40,561 nt of DNA from Firmicutes bacterium UBA5774 (GCA_002418625.1 DIEM01000030.1:1-40561), one strand, 5' to 3'. Numbered from the stretch's first letter, positions 6,799 through 15,216 are shown. Notes: generated by a model from the letters alone, not told the origin. Made by a program: numbers and translations.

Positions 6799-9009
6799 TT
6801 ATACGAGCACTTTATCGATGACAACATCTTCGTTGGCGATATCAACTTCTGCTTCGATTTCTTCAGGCTCAGTCACATCAACATCATGCGCATCTTCCGG
6901 ATCCTCGTCGACTGATTCGCAATTCGGATCATACGGGCAGGTTACTTCCTGAACCGCTTTATCCTCATGCACAGGTTCGCTCTCTTCAGCAGCCGCTTCT
7001 TTAGCCGCAGCAGCCGCTTCTTTAGCTGCAGCAGCCGCTTCGCGCTCTGCTGCCAGCTCTTCAGGCGTTGGAGGCTCTATCGTTTCCTTGATACTCAAAC
7101 TGATCCTTTTCTTTTCCTTGTCGATCTCGAGGATCTTTGCGGATACGATCTGGCCAATTTGAAGCTCATTGCCAATATTCGTGACGCGCTTGTGTGCGAT
7201 CTCCGAAATATGTACGAGCCCGTCAAGGCCTGGCTGAAGTTCAATGAACGCGCCATATTCCTTAAGCTGGACTACCTTGCCCTGCACGACTGTTCCGACG
7301 GTATAATTTTCATCGATCGCAGCCCATGGCTCCGGCGTATTCTGTTTTAAGCCAAGAGATATCTTGCCTTTTTCAGCATTCATGGATAAGATCTTAGCCT
7401 GAACTTTTTCTCCGATTTTCAGCGCTTCCTGAGGATGTTTCAGCTTGCCCCAGGATATTTCTGAAATATGAAGCAATCCATCCAAACCGCCGATATCGAC
7501 AAATGCGCCGTAATCAGTGAATCTCATGACTGTTCCTTCCACAATATCGCCAACGCTCAGCGAATTCCAGATTTCTGCAACCTTCTTATTTCGTTCTTCA
7601 TTCAAAAATGCCTTATGGGAGAATACTGCCTTGTTTCTCTTTTGATCCACTCGCGTGACTCTTACAGGCAATACTTTTCCAATGAACTCATCCGCTTTTT
7701 CGATATATCTGTCAGAAAGCTGGGACATTGGTATAAATCCGGATACTTCCTTGTATACAGCAATGACGCCGCCTTTGACTTCTTTGACGACTTTCGCGTT
7801 AACGAATGATTTATTCTCAATCGCGCTGGTGATCTCGTCCCAGTGCTCGTTTACTTCAAGTTTCTTCTTCGATAACAATATGTTTCCATCACCATCATCA
7901 GTTTTTAAAACTTTTGCTTCAATGGTATCTCCGGCTTTGAACATCTCTGTCAATTCCTGGCCTGGCTCGAGTGTTACCTCATCCTTTGGCAGTATACCAT
8001 CTTTTTTGCATCCGAGATTAACAACGACCTCTCTGTTCGTGACCTGTATGATCTCGCCGTTGATAATTTCCCCTCTACTTGGCAGTCTTAATGATTTTTC
8101 GATTTCTGCCATTAAATCATGCATCTGGTTCTTTTCTTCTTCCATGTCTTCGTTCTTGTCAGTGATAACTTCACTCATAGTAGCAATAACCTCCTTAATT
8201 ATACGTTCAGGTGTCGAAGCACCTGTCGCAATTCCTATTCTATTACAATTTTCAATATCTTTCAATGGCAAATCTTCTTTTCTTTCTATTAAATATGCAT
8301 TCCGGCAATTTTTCAGGGATAACTCATAAAGTTTCCTGGTATTAGAACTGTCTCTCCCGCCAATGACCAGCATCGCATCGACTTCAGAAGCCAGCTTCGC
8401 GCAAGCCTTCTGACGATTTTTCGTTTCGCTGCATATCGTTTTGTTTTCAATTATTTTTATTTTTCTGCTTTTTAAATGCTCTACTATCCGGTCCCATAAT
8501 TCTTCGGTGATTGTCGTCTGGGCGACAAGGAAAATCTCCGTTTCTTCTATTTTTTCGGCATCGGCTTCAGATTCGAGGATATACGCCGTATTCCCGCACC
8601 AGCCATTGATCCCGATGACTTCCGGATGCGTGCTGCTCCCGATGATCGCGATCCGGCTTCCCACCGCATGGGCTTGCTTGACTGCTTCCTGGATCTTTCT
8701 GACAAACATGCAGGTCGCATCAACGATCGTTATGTTTCTTTTCTCAGCTTCTTCATAAAATGACAGCGCGACACCATGCGATCTGATTATAATAACCGAC
8801 CCATCCTCTGCCTCATCAAGGCTGAAGATGCTCCTGATTCCCTGTTCTTCCAATTCCAGAACCGCGTCCTTATTATGAATGAGCGGGCCGAAAGTATAAA
8901 TTTTCACTTCCGTCCCGGCATATGCCGCAGCTGTCTTTTCAGCTTTGCTGAAAGCCTCTCTGACGCCAAAGCAATAACCGGTATACTCAGATTGGATCAC
9001 TTCTTTCAT
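6799..9009 (-). CDS. ispH: Fusion of 4-hydroxy-3-methylbut-2-enyl diphosphate reductase (IspH) and ribosomal protein S1
   Basis: One 736-residue frame. Residues 1-285 are IspH: the three cluster cysteines are in GYCFGV, DATCMF and TICSET, and substrate residues are visible in LIHNKDAV, RSHGV, STHPEV, AQTTIT, DSSNTRKL and GASTP. IspH makes isopentenyl and dimethylallyl diphosphate, the last step of the MEP isoprenoid pathway. Residues about 310-660 hold four S1 RNA-binding domains (each ending in an S/LSxK or ISLS-type strand, with GAFV and GLLHISE in domains 3 and 4), as in a short Firmicute ribosomal S1. The tail is an Ala/Lys/Glu repeat and then a very acidic stretch. The fusion is known from Clostridia. 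The start overlaps the rarA stop by 4 nt (ATGA). Confidence 0.95.
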   Translation of the reverse strand: MKEVIQSEYTGYCFGVREAFSKAEKTAAAYAGTEVKIYTFGPLIHNKDAVLELEEQGIRSIFSLDEAEDGSVIIIRSHGVALSFYEEAEKRNITIVDATCMFVRKIQEAVKQAHAVGSRIAIIGSSTHPEVIGINGWCGNTAYILESEADAEKIEETEIFLVAQTTITEELWDRIVEHLKSRKIKIIENKTICSETKNRQKACAKLASEVDAMLVIGGRDSSNTRKLYELSLKNCRNAYLIERKEDLPLKDIENCNRIGIATGASTPERIIKEVIATMSEVITDKNEDMEEEKNQMHDLMAEIEKSLRLPSRGEIINGEIIQVTNREVVVNLGCKKDGILPKDEVTLEPGQELTEMFKAGDTIEAKVLKTDDGDGNILLSKKKLEVNEHWDEITSAIENKSFVNAKVVKEVKGGVIAVYKEVSGFIPMSQLSDRYIEKADEFIGKVLPVRVTRVDQKRNKAVFSHKAFLNEERNKKVAEIWNSLSVGDIVEGTVMRFTDYGAFVDIGGLDGLLHISEISWGKLKHPQEALKIGEKVQAKILSMNAEKGKISLGLKQNTPEPWAAIDENYTVGTVVQGKVVQLKEYGAFIELQPGLDGLVHISEIAHKRVTNIGNELQIGQIVSAKILEIDKEKKRISLSIKETIEPPTPEELAAEREAAAAAKEAAAAAKEAAAEESEPVHEDKAVQEVTCPYDPNCESVDEDPEDAHDVDVTEPEEIEAEVDIANEDVVIDKVLV
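6987..7043 (-). repeat. 21-bp tandem repeat inside the S1 tail
   Basis: Close to three copies of a 21-bp unit containing CAGCAGCCGCTTC, starting at 6987, 7008 and about 7029. They encode a seven-residue Ala-rich repeat (KEAAAAA register) ahead of the acidic C-terminus of the IspH-S1 fusion. Copy 2 differs from copy 1 by a single base in its first 20; copy 3 is truncated. Confidence 0.85.
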
Positions 9010-10277
9010 TTTTGTTCATGCAGGCTTTCTAAAAATCTTTTAAAAGCCCCTTCCTTTCCGTTTTCAGTCGGCTTGTAATACTTTACGCCTTCTTTATAAA
9101 GATTATCAGGCAAATACTGCTGCGGCACGAAGCCACCGTATGCATGCGGGTATTTATAGCCTTGTATTCCGCGTGCCGCAGCGCCTGAATAATGGCCATC
9201 CTTAAGATGCAGCGGCACATCGTCGATTTCTTTGACGCGTATGTCCGCCAAGGCGCTTTCGATAGCCGTGACGGCAGAATTGGATTTCGGGCATGAAGCA
9301 AGAAGTATGACGGCTTCGGCAAGGATGATCCGCGCTTCAGGCAGTCCTACAATAAGCGACGCCTGGACGCAGGATGTCACAATGGATATTGCGCTAGGAT
9401 ACGCTATTCCCACATCCTCGCTCGCCATGACAAGCAATCTTCTGCCGATCATCTGAATATCCGCCCCGCCTTCCAGCAGTCTCGCCAAATAGTGCACAGC
9501 CGCATCCGGGTCACTTCCCCGGACAGACTTTTGAAGAGCGGAAAGCAGATTGAACTTATCCTCGCTTTTATCGTAAAAATTGGTTTTCCTCTGCATGGCC
9601 TCGGCGACGATACGATTGTCGATCATTCCACCCGGGCTGATATTATCACAAATAAATCCCAAAGTATCCAAGGCGATCCTGGCGTCTCCGTTACTCATTT
9701 CAGCTATAATTTCCAGCGCTGTCTCTTCGTAATGAAAATCAAGTCTTCCCAGACCCTTTTCCTTGTTGGATATGGCGTTTTTCAAAATTGCTGCGATTTC
9801 TGATGGTAAAAGTCTTTTAAATTCATAAACAGAACGAACTCTGCTCAATATTGCATTGTTGACCGCAAAATACGGATTCTCCGTCGTGCTGCCAATGAAC
9901 CGCAGTACACCCTCTTCCAATGCTTTGAGCAGGGAATCCTGCTGCAGCTTGTTCCATCGATGGAATTCATCCACATACAAGTATGTCTTTTCCTTTTGCA
10001 AACCGAAAAATTTCAACCGCGCTTTGTCTATGATTTCCTTCAGTTCCTTTATTCCTGCCGTTGCTGCGTTCAGTTCGTAAAAATCCGCATCCATTTCCTT
10101 GGCGATGATTCGTGCAAGTGTCGTCTTGCCAGTACCGGAGGGCCCGAAAAAAATTGCGGAATCAAAAGTTTTATTGACAATCGAATTATACAAAAGAGAG
10201 TCTTTAAAAAGAAAATGCTGCTGTCCAAAGAATTCTTCAAGGCTCTCCGGTCGCATTCTTGTCGAAAGAGGGATCAT
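9006..10277 (-). CDS. rarA: Replication-associated recombination protein A (RarA/MgsA), AAA+ ATPase
   Basis: 423 residues. Starts with LSTRMRPESLEEFFGQQHFL, Walker A GPSGTGKTT (about 46-54), Walker B YLYVDEFHRW, sensor IGSTTENPYF, then the helical tetramerisation domain with DIQMIGRRLLVMASEDVG, AILLASCPKS-like and the typical end PHAYGGFVPQQYLPDNL. RarA acts at stalled replication forks and is related to the clamp-loader and RuvB families. The Walker B has Phe where Ile is usual (DEFH), a mild change. It is preceded by an AGGTGAT site, starts 4 nt after the membrane-protein gene and overlaps ispH-rpsA by 4 nt. Confidence 0.95.
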   Translation of the reverse strand: MIPLSTRMRPESLEEFFGQQHFLFKDSLLYNSIVNKTFDSAIFFGPSGTGKTTLARIIAKEMDADFYELNAATAGIKELKEIIDKARLKFFGLQKEKTYLYVDEFHRWNKLQQDSLLKALEEGVLRFIGSTTENPYFAVNNAILSRVRSVYEFKRLLPSEIAAILKNAISNKEKGLGRLDFHYEETALEIIAEMSNGDARIALDTLGFICDNISPGGMIDNRIVAEAMQRKTNFYDKSEDKFNLLSALQKSVRGSDPDAAVHYLARLLEGGADIQMIGRRLLVMASEDVGIAYPSAISIVTSCVQASLIVGLPEARIILAEAVILLASCPKSNSAVTAIESALADIRVKEIDDVPLHLKDGHYSGAAARGIQGYKYPHAYGGFVPQQYLPDNLYKEGVKYYKPTENGKEGAFKRFLESLHEQK

Positions 10278-10281
10278 CTTA

Positions 10282-10800
10282 TCACCTTTTTATTCGCTTT
10301 CTGTAGAAATCGATCATCAATGTATAGCAATAATCATAAGCCAGAAATGCAGCCTCAAATGCCAATACCAAAACTGGGCCCGGAAGATCAGGCAATGCTA
10401 TGTCGCCGAGAAACAGCTCCTTAAAGAAATATGCAATAATGATCAGCGCCGCATTGAAAAAAGCAAGCTTCAGAAAAATTTCCAGCGGTCTCCGGCTCAA
10501 ATGCTCGATATGATATTTTATGATGCCGTAAACTCCAAAAAACAATGCGTACGGTATCAGAAACAATTTATCTGGAATAAACGCAAACGCCAATACGCAG
10601 GATGAGATATAAAAGATCCATCCCGCCCTGCTTCCTGCTTCTATGATCACGGCCGCCACATAAAATGAACTGATCATATATATCGTAAAGTTCGCGATCG
10701 GCACAAGCATCTGCAAATATAATGTCACGACTGAAGCCGCAAGCAAGATACCGCTTATTGCCATCCCCCTGGTATTGATGCGTGATTTTTCCGTCATCAT
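10282..10800 (-). CDS. Small polytopic membrane protein of unknown function
   Basis: 172 residues, with about six hydrophobic helices (roughly 12-30, 35-52, 58-76, 80-95, 107-127, 143-163) and a basic C-terminus (FYRKRIKR). I do not recognise a named family with certainty. Its size and helix count resemble S-components of ECF-type vitamin transporters, but I see no diagnostic motif, so that is only a guess. It sits between the J-domain gene (9-nt gap) and rarA (4-nt gap), and so should be in the same transcript. Confidence 0.8.
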   Translation of the reverse strand: MMTEKSRINTRGMAISGILLAASVVTLYLQMLVPIANFTIYMISSFYVAAVIIEAGSRAGWIFYISSCVLAFAFIPDKLFLIPYALFFGVYGIIKYHIEHLSRRPLEIFLKLAFFNAALIIIAYFFKELFLGDIALPDLPGPVLVLAFEAAFLAYDYCYTLMIDFYRKRIKR

Positions 10801-10809
10801 TCTTTCACG

Positions 10810-11403
10810 CTATATGCAATCGCAGATCAGGTCCGTACAGATAAAGCACTGCATCATCCTGCACAGATCGTCATTCTGGCTGCCGTATCCTCTTCCGTAT
10901 GAAGCCGTGCGATACCCGCCATTATTCATGCCCAGCTGATTGAAAGCGTTGCGGTATTCATGATTCCCGGGTTCCATGGCGACAGCTCTCTGAAGATTTC
11001 CATAAGCATCGTCGTACCATCCTTTTCGAAGCGACAATACTCCCCGCAGATAAAACCATTCGGCATTTCTAATTTTTGTTTTGCTTAGCATGACTTCGGC
11101 AGCATCCAGATTTCCTCTGTCGATCGACGATCTGATGTCATAGAATTCTCGAGCCGAAGCCTGACCCGACGAACTGCCTCCGCCGCTCTGCGCCTGGCTT
11201 TTATAACCTCCGGATCCGCCGCCTTTTGTTAGATTTTCGTAGGCCTCATTGATTTCGCGCAGCTTCTCTTCAGCCAATTCATAAAGCGGATTGTCCTGGT
11301 GTTTGTCGGGGTGATATTTCTTGACCTGCTCTCTGTAAGCGGCCTTTATTTCCGCTTCGCTGGCACCTTCCTTTATTCCCAATACTTCATATGGATTCTG
11401 CAT
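10810..11403 (-). CDS. J-domain protein with TPR-like segment and cysteine-rich tail
   Basis: 197 residues. An N-terminal J-domain (1-60) has YEVLGI, AAYREQVKKYHPDKH with the HPD triad at 31-33, and LREINEAYENL. A Gly/Ser-rich linker (61-82) follows, then helical repeats resembling TPRs (about 88-155, with WFYLRGVLSLRKGWYDDAYGNLQRAV). The last 17 residues hold five cysteines (181, 186, 189, 194, 196). It lacks the DnaJ zinc-finger and client-binding domains, so it is a specialised Hsp70 co-chaperone and not housekeeping DnaJ. The 5' end overlaps the DUF5685 gene by 17 bp, implying translational coupling and a shared job. Confidence 0.9.
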   Translation of the reverse strand: MQNPYEVLGIKEGASEAEIKAAYREQVKKYHPDKHQDNPLYELAEEKLREINEAYENLTKGGGSGGYKSQAQSGGGSSSGQASAREFYDIRSSIDRGNLDAAEVMLSKTKIRNAEWFYLRGVLSLRKGWYDDAYGNLQRAVAMEPGNHEYRNAFNQLGMNNGGYRTASYGRGYGSQNDDLCRMMQCFICTDLICDCI

Positions 11404-12292
11404 TTTTATCTGTTCTTCCTTTCTTTAAGACTTCTTCGGTTTTTCTATGTAATCCGAGATATACAATATTCTCGATCAACTCCCGGTTTCTTTCGATTTT
11501 CAATAAATCAAACGCCTTTGCCAGTTCAGCCAGGCAGTATAAAAGGCTGAATTCGATACGCTCTTCAATCCTTAAGCGAAATTCATCCGCTGTCTCGCGC
11601 ACTGCGCCCCCATACTCAAATTGAGAAAGCAGAGGATTGAAAGCACCGTTTTTAATATTTTCATCGATATCATCGAATGCATCGATCGTATATACCCATT
11701 TCCCCAGATGAAAACCGACCCCGCCGAGCGCGGCTTGTTTTTCTTCGTCTATTTCCGAACGAACCGCAATACATGTTCGGAATATGGCCTCCATGATTCT
11801 GGCATAAGGTTCGGCAGCTCTGTCGATAGATACCGCCTTTTCTTTTTCAAGACCTGAGGATAATGCCAGCTGCGTTTCTATATGCCGGCTGATTTCCGGA
11901 TAATGTGTCGTTATTTTCCTGTAAATGCCTTTCATAAAGACTGCGCCTGCTGCTGCAGCGAGGTTTCTGTCATCCGAATAATCATCACGCAGCTTGTGAT
12001 AAACCATCAAAAGATGCATATCCGCAGCATAATCCACCGCGAAGCTATTCAGGATGATCGGCCTTTTTTTACGCGGGTGCACGATACATCTTTCAATGCT
12101 CATCTGCTCTTTTGATTCGTCAAGTCCAGCCGACACAAGCGCCAAAAAAACGGAATCATAGCTTAAGGACATCCTCGGGATCTGACCGTGTCTTTTCCCG
12201 ATGGATTTGCAGATTCCGCAATAATAACCACTATATATTTCATATTCCCTGATTTTCAGTTCCGGCTTTTCCGGTACGATGTACCCCAGCAT
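11387..12292 (-). CDS. DUF5685 family protein
   Basis: 301 residues. The N-terminus has MLGYIVPEKPELK, the CxxC motif YYCGICKSIGKRHG (Cys 25 and 28) and LSYDSVFLAL, the pattern I associate with DUF5685, a Clostridia-centred family of unknown function. A further cysteine lies in IERCIVHPRKKRP. The rest is predicted all-helical, with the conserved-looking FHLGKWVYTIDAFDDIDEN (an Asp-rich motif recalling helical metal or isoprenoid-type folds, though I would not assign activity). RBS GAGGAATTG precedes the ATG. It overlaps the J-domain gene by 17 bp; the two are commonly paired in Clostridia. Confidence 0.8.
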   Translation of the reverse strand: MLGYIVPEKPELKIREYEIYSGYYCGICKSIGKRHGQIPRMSLSYDSVFLALVSAGLDESKEQMSIERCIVHPRKKRPIILNSFAVDYAADMHLLMVYHKLRDDYSDDRNLAAAAGAVFMKGIYRKITTHYPEISRHIETQLALSSGLEKEKAVSIDRAAEPYARIMEAIFRTCIAVRSEIDEEKQAALGGVGFHLGKWVYTIDAFDDIDENIKNGAFNPLLSQFEYGGAVRETADEFRLRIEERIEFSLLYCLAELAKAFDLLKIERNRELIENIVYLGLHRKTEEVLKKGRTDKNAESI

Positions 12293-12306
12293 TCAATTCC
12301 TCAAAT

Positions 12307-12567
12307 TTATTTGTATTGTTTTTTAAAGTGCTTTAAAATAAAATATGTCGCACTCATATCGAACGCATAGCATCCAACTGCTATACCATTAAAAATCCAT
12401 TGTTTCTTCGTCATATGCCTGCAGATTTCAGCCGGACACAAGGATCGTTCGTCTTCCGGTATTTTTTTCCCGAGCAGAGTGTTCCCAATCATCGCAATCA
12501 CCGTATATATTCCGGTAACAGCAGCCGCATGCTTCGGATATGTCCAGTTTTGTATAAACTTGCTCAT
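12307..12567 (-). CDS. Small hypothetical protein
   Basis: 86 residues from the ATG at 12565-12567, which has AGGAGG 7-8 nt upstream; a longer frame from 12609 lacks such a site. Starts MSKFIQNWTYPKHAAAV. One or two hydrophobic segments (about 14-31 and 60-76) suggest a small membrane protein; two cysteines lie in LCPAEICRH. Not recognised. It is 14 nt upstream of the DUF5685 gene and is probably the first gene of the cluster running to ispH-rpsA. Confidence 0.7.
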   Translation of the reverse strand: MSKFIQNWTYPKHAAAVTGIYTVIAMIGNTLLGKKIPEDERSLCPAEICRHMTKKQWIFNGIAVGCYAFDMSATYFILKHFKKQYK

Positions 12568-12616
12568 CGCAAAACCTCCTGAAACAATATATTGCAAATA
12601 CATTATCACTTTTTAG

Positions 12617-12645
12617 ATTATATTATAAATATTACAAAAAAACAA
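12617..12645 (-). promoter_or_regulatory. Possible promoter for the hypothetical-DUF5685-dnaJ-rarA-ispH cluster
   Basis: Minus strand TTGTTT (12640-12645), 17-nt spacer and TATAAT (12617-12622). The -35 is weak and overlaps the base of the speE terminator and its T tract, so the assignment is tentative. A second TATAAT overlaps at 12622-12627. Confidence 0.35.
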
Positions 12646-12671
12646 ACGAAAGTATTCACTTTTCGTTTGTT
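12636..12671 (-). terminator. Rho-independent terminator of speD-speE
   Basis: Near-perfect stem: 12641-12653 pairs with 12658-12671 (one bulged T), loop ATTC, followed on the minus strand by TTTTT. It lies 27 nt after the speE stop. Confidence 0.85.
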
Positions 12672-12697
12672 TTCATCGTTTCGCAGTTTTTACCGCA

Positions 12698-13576
12698 CTA
12701 TGCCTCCACACTGGAGAGAATCTGATTGACATAAGTCGGCAGTGCAAAACTGCCCCGATGCAGATCAGTATTATAGTATTTTGTTTCAAGGCCGAATTTT
12801 TTCCATTCCTCCGGCTTGAAATCAGAAACAGGATCGAATTTTTTGGAAGCAAAACCGAAATACCAGTAGCCGGAGGCATATGTGGGTGTATTAAATCCGA
12901 ATACCTTGGCAATCGGGAATGTTTTTTTGATCTTGGAATGTGCCTTTTTCATTTCTACGATATCGCCATCAAAAAATGCCCCCTCATGCTGATTGATCAA
13001 TATGCCATCCTCGCTCAGGCATCTGAAACAGTCATTATAAAACTCGACTGAAAACAATCCTTCGCCCGGTCCTTCAGGGTCAGTGGAATCAACCAGTATA
13101 AGGTCATAAGCTGAAGATGGCGCATCCTTGACGAATTGAAGCCCATCTTTGAACATCAGGTTAATGCGCGGATCCTTGTCTAAAATATCTGCAGTCGACG
13201 GCATGTATTTCTGGCAAACTCTTACGACAGCCTCATCGATTTCGACCATATCGATTTTTTGTATTGTGCTGTATCTTGCGACTTCCCTTGCAGTTCCACC
13301 GTCACCGCCGCCAATGATCAACACGTTTTTGATGGCGGGATTGACAGCCATCGCAGGATGGCAGATCATATCGTGATAGACAAATTCATCTTTCTCTGTA
13401 ACTTGTGTGTAGCCGTCCAATACAAGAAATACGCCGAAAGTTTCATTCTTGAGCATGTGGATTTTCTGAAACGGAGATTGCTCCACATGCAGGATCTCCT
13501 CGATTTTAAGCGACAGTTTGACATCGTCATCCATATAATACTCGGAAAACCAGAAATCGTGATTTTTTTGCAACAT
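12698..13576 (-). CDS. speE: Spermidine synthase (polyamine aminopropyltransferase)
   Basis: 292 residues. N-terminal strand domain with FWFSEYYMDDDVKLSLKI and QSPFQKI, then the Rossmann part with LDGYTQVTEKDEFVYHDM, the SAM/decarboxy-SAM binding loop IIGGGDGGTAREVARY, and LVDSTDPEGPGEGLFS, whose first Asp is the catalytic residue in the family. The enzyme transfers aminopropyl from decarboxylated SAM to putrescine, giving spermidine. It follows speD (the supplier of decarboxy-SAM) by 17 nt with a strong GGAGGG site, and a terminator ends the operon. Confidence 0.96.
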   Translation of the reverse strand: MLQKNHDFWFSEYYMDDDVKLSLKIEEILHVEQSPFQKIHMLKNETFGVFLVLDGYTQVTEKDEFVYHDMICHPAMAVNPAIKNVLIIGGGDGGTAREVARYSTIQKIDMVEIDEAVVRVCQKYMPSTADILDKDPRINLMFKDGLQFVKDAPSSAYDLILVDSTDPEGPGEGLFSVEFYNDCFRCLSEDGILINQHEGAFFDGDIVEMKKAHSKIKKTFPIAKVFGFNTPTYASGYWYFGFASKKFDPVSDFKPEEWKKFGLETKYYNTDLHRGSFALPTYVNQILSSVEA

Positions 13577-13593
13577 TAAAGTTCCCTCCTTCT

Positions 13594-14388
13594 TTATAAC
13601 GGCAGATTATAGCCGTAAAATATTTCATCCACTTCTTTCTTCAGCTTGGCTGTAATTTTACTGACCTCCTCAGCGGGAATGTCCGCTTCGGAAAAATTGA
13701 AGAAATAGTTATCCAATATAAAATTCTTAAGTTTGCACTTTGTATGAAAAATATTTTCCTGATACACATTGACGTCAATCATTTGATATTTGCTTTTATT
13801 TGTTTCATCGATATAGTTTTGGATCGATGTCAGATCATGGTCTACAAATAATTTTTTTCCTGTGATATCGCGCGTGAAGCCCCTCACCCTATAATCAAGA
13901 GTCATCATGTCGGCTTCAAAACTATCTATCAGAAAATTCAGCGCGTTCAGCGGTGATATTTCACCGCAGGTCGATACGTCGATATCCGCCCTGAATGTGC
14001 AGACGCCGCCATCCGGATGGTATTCAGGATAAGTATGAACCGTTATATGACTTTTATCAAGATGCCCGACTACAGAAGTGTTGCAGGGATATATGGGTTC
14101 GTGCACCTTTGAAACCGGCGGTTTCGAAGATTCGCAAATCAATATCGTAACACTTGCTCCCTGAGGATCATAGTCTTGAACTGCAATATTAAGTATATTC
14201 GCTCCTATGATCTCAACCACGTTATTAAGAATGCCTGTCAATTTCTCGGCATTGTACTGCTCATCAATATATTCGATGTATGCCTTTCTGTCCGCTACCG
14301 ATTTTGTATAACAGATGTCATACATATTAAAGCTCAATGTTTTTGTCAGATTGTTGAACCCATGCAGCTTGATTTTATTTCTTTCCAA
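13594..14388 (-). CDS. speD: S-adenosylmethionine decarboxylase proenzyme, long (E. coli-like) type
   Basis: 264 residues, the same length as the E. coli enzyme, versus about 125 in the short Bacillus/Thermotoga type. The self-cleavage site is in GHLDKSHITVHTYPE: Ser113 would become the pyruvoyl group, with the His and Cys of the CTFRADIDVSTCGEISPL region nearby. It supplies decarboxylated SAM for SpeE. The start codon is TTG at 14386-14388, supported by AGGAGG 8 nt upstream; the next in-frame Met is at residue 22, inside conserved sequence. Confidence 0.95.
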   Translation of the reverse strand: MERNKIKLHGFNNLTKTLSFNMYDICYTKSVADRKAYIEYIDEQYNAEKLTGILNNVVEIIGANILNIAVQDYDPQGASVTILICESSKPPVSKVHEPIYPCNTSVVGHLDKSHITVHTYPEYHPDGGVCTFRADIDVSTCGEISPLNALNFLIDSFEADMMTLDYRVRGFTRDITGKKLFVDHDLTSIQNYIDETNKSKYQMIDVNVYQENIFHTKCKLKNFILDNYFFNFSEADIPAEEVSKITAKLKKEVDEIFYGYNLPL

Positions 14389-14435
14389 TAATCGATCCTC
14401 CTGTTTCAGAATAAAGTATCATATAGCAAGTTTAT

Positions 14436-14463
14436 ATTTTATCACTATTATTGAATAATACAA
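14436..14463 (-). promoter_or_regulatory. Predicted speD-speE promoter with overlapping palindrome
   Basis: Minus strand TTGTAT (14458-14463), 16-nt spacer and TAAAAT (14436-14441), with TGA just upstream as an extended -10. A perfect 7+1+7 palindrome TATTATTGAATAATA at 14446-14460 fills the spacer and touches the -35, a place where a repressor could act. Confidence 0.45.
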
Positions 14464-14490
14464 TAGGTTTTCCCTTATTTTATATCATAC

Positions 14491-14526
14491 AAAAAACAGG
14501 ATCACCGGAAATAACCGGAAATCCTG
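14491..14526 (-). terminator. Rho-independent terminator of the liv operon
   Basis: Stem CAGGAT..CCGG / CCGG..ATCCTG (14497-14526) with a 2x2 internal loop and hexanucleotide loop, followed on the minus strand by TTTTTTG. It lies 60 nt after the CBS/ACT gene, ending the livK-to-CBS transcript. Confidence 0.8.
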
Positions 14527-14586
14527 CCGCTTGATCATGCTATATTTTCATGGGTTCCAATCAGATCAGTGTTCGGCCGCAATGCG

Positions 14587-15216
14587 CTATTCATTCCTAA
14601 GTACTGAAAGTATCTGATATCCCTTCTGCCTGATTGCATCGAGTATTTCATCCACATTGGTCGTATTTACGCGGATAATCAGTTCCGATCTGAAAGCGGC
14701 CAGATGTGTTATATTGAGGCCATGGGCAGCAATGATGCCGGAGACTTCCGCCAGGACACCCGGATGGTCGTTGCCCACATCAACAGTTATTCTTGCTCCT
14801 TTGTTGCGAAATCCCATGATTTCAATGAACGCATCGAATATATCCGTTTCGGTGATGATGCCGACCAGCTTTCCATCATCTACGACAGGCAGGCCGCCGA
14901 TCTTATGCTCGCGCATCAGCAGAGAAGCTTCCTCAAGAAGTGTATCAGGAGCAACAGTGATCACCTTTTTCGTCATGATCGTTTCAATCTTTGTCTTTGA
15001 AAGCAGATAATTGATTTCGAAAACACTCAGGGAAGTCGCCGGCGAGGGTGAAACCTCCAAGAGCTGTCCATGTGTGACAATGCCTGCAAGCTGTCCGTTC
15101 CGGACAACGGGAATTCTCTTGACGCTTTTATCTCTCATAAGCTCCAATGCTTCCGCTATGGTTGCATCCGGCGTCAAGGTGAAAGGATTGGCGGTCATAC
15201 TGTTTTTAACATACAT
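14587..15216 (-). CDS. CBS-pair and ACT domain protein (AcuB-like sensor)
   Basis: 209 residues. Two CBS domains (about 1-55 and 78-132: TPDATIAEALELMRDKSVKRIPVV with GQLAGIVTHGQL, then VAPDTLLEEASLLMREHKIGGLPVV with GKLVGIITETDIF) and a C-terminal ACT domain (about 141-209, starting RITVDVGNDHPGVLAEVSGIIAAHGLNI). CBS pairs bind adenosyl ligands; ACT domains bind amino acids. It is 26 nt after livF with an AAGGAGGTG site and shares its terminator, so a role in sensing branched-chain amino acids and energy state is a reasonable inference, not shown. Resembles B. subtilis AcuB in layout. Confidence 0.9.
   Translation of the reverse strand: MYVKNSMTANPFTLTPDATIAEALELMRDKSVKRIPVVRNGQLAGIVTHGQLLEVSPSPATSLSVFEINYLLSKTKIETIMTKKVITVAPDTLLEEASLLMREHKIGGLPVVDDGKLVGIITETDIFDAFIEIMGFRNKGARITVDVGNDHPGVLAEVSGIIAAHGLNITHLAAFRSELIIRVNTTNVDEILDAIRQKGYQILSVLRNE

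Noticed and set aside
7655..8329. Long plus-strand open frame antisense to the IspH-S1 gene
   Set aside because: It mirrors the codon pattern of the real minus-strand gene, has no ribosome binding site and gives a Ser/Phe-rich sequence without recognisable domains.
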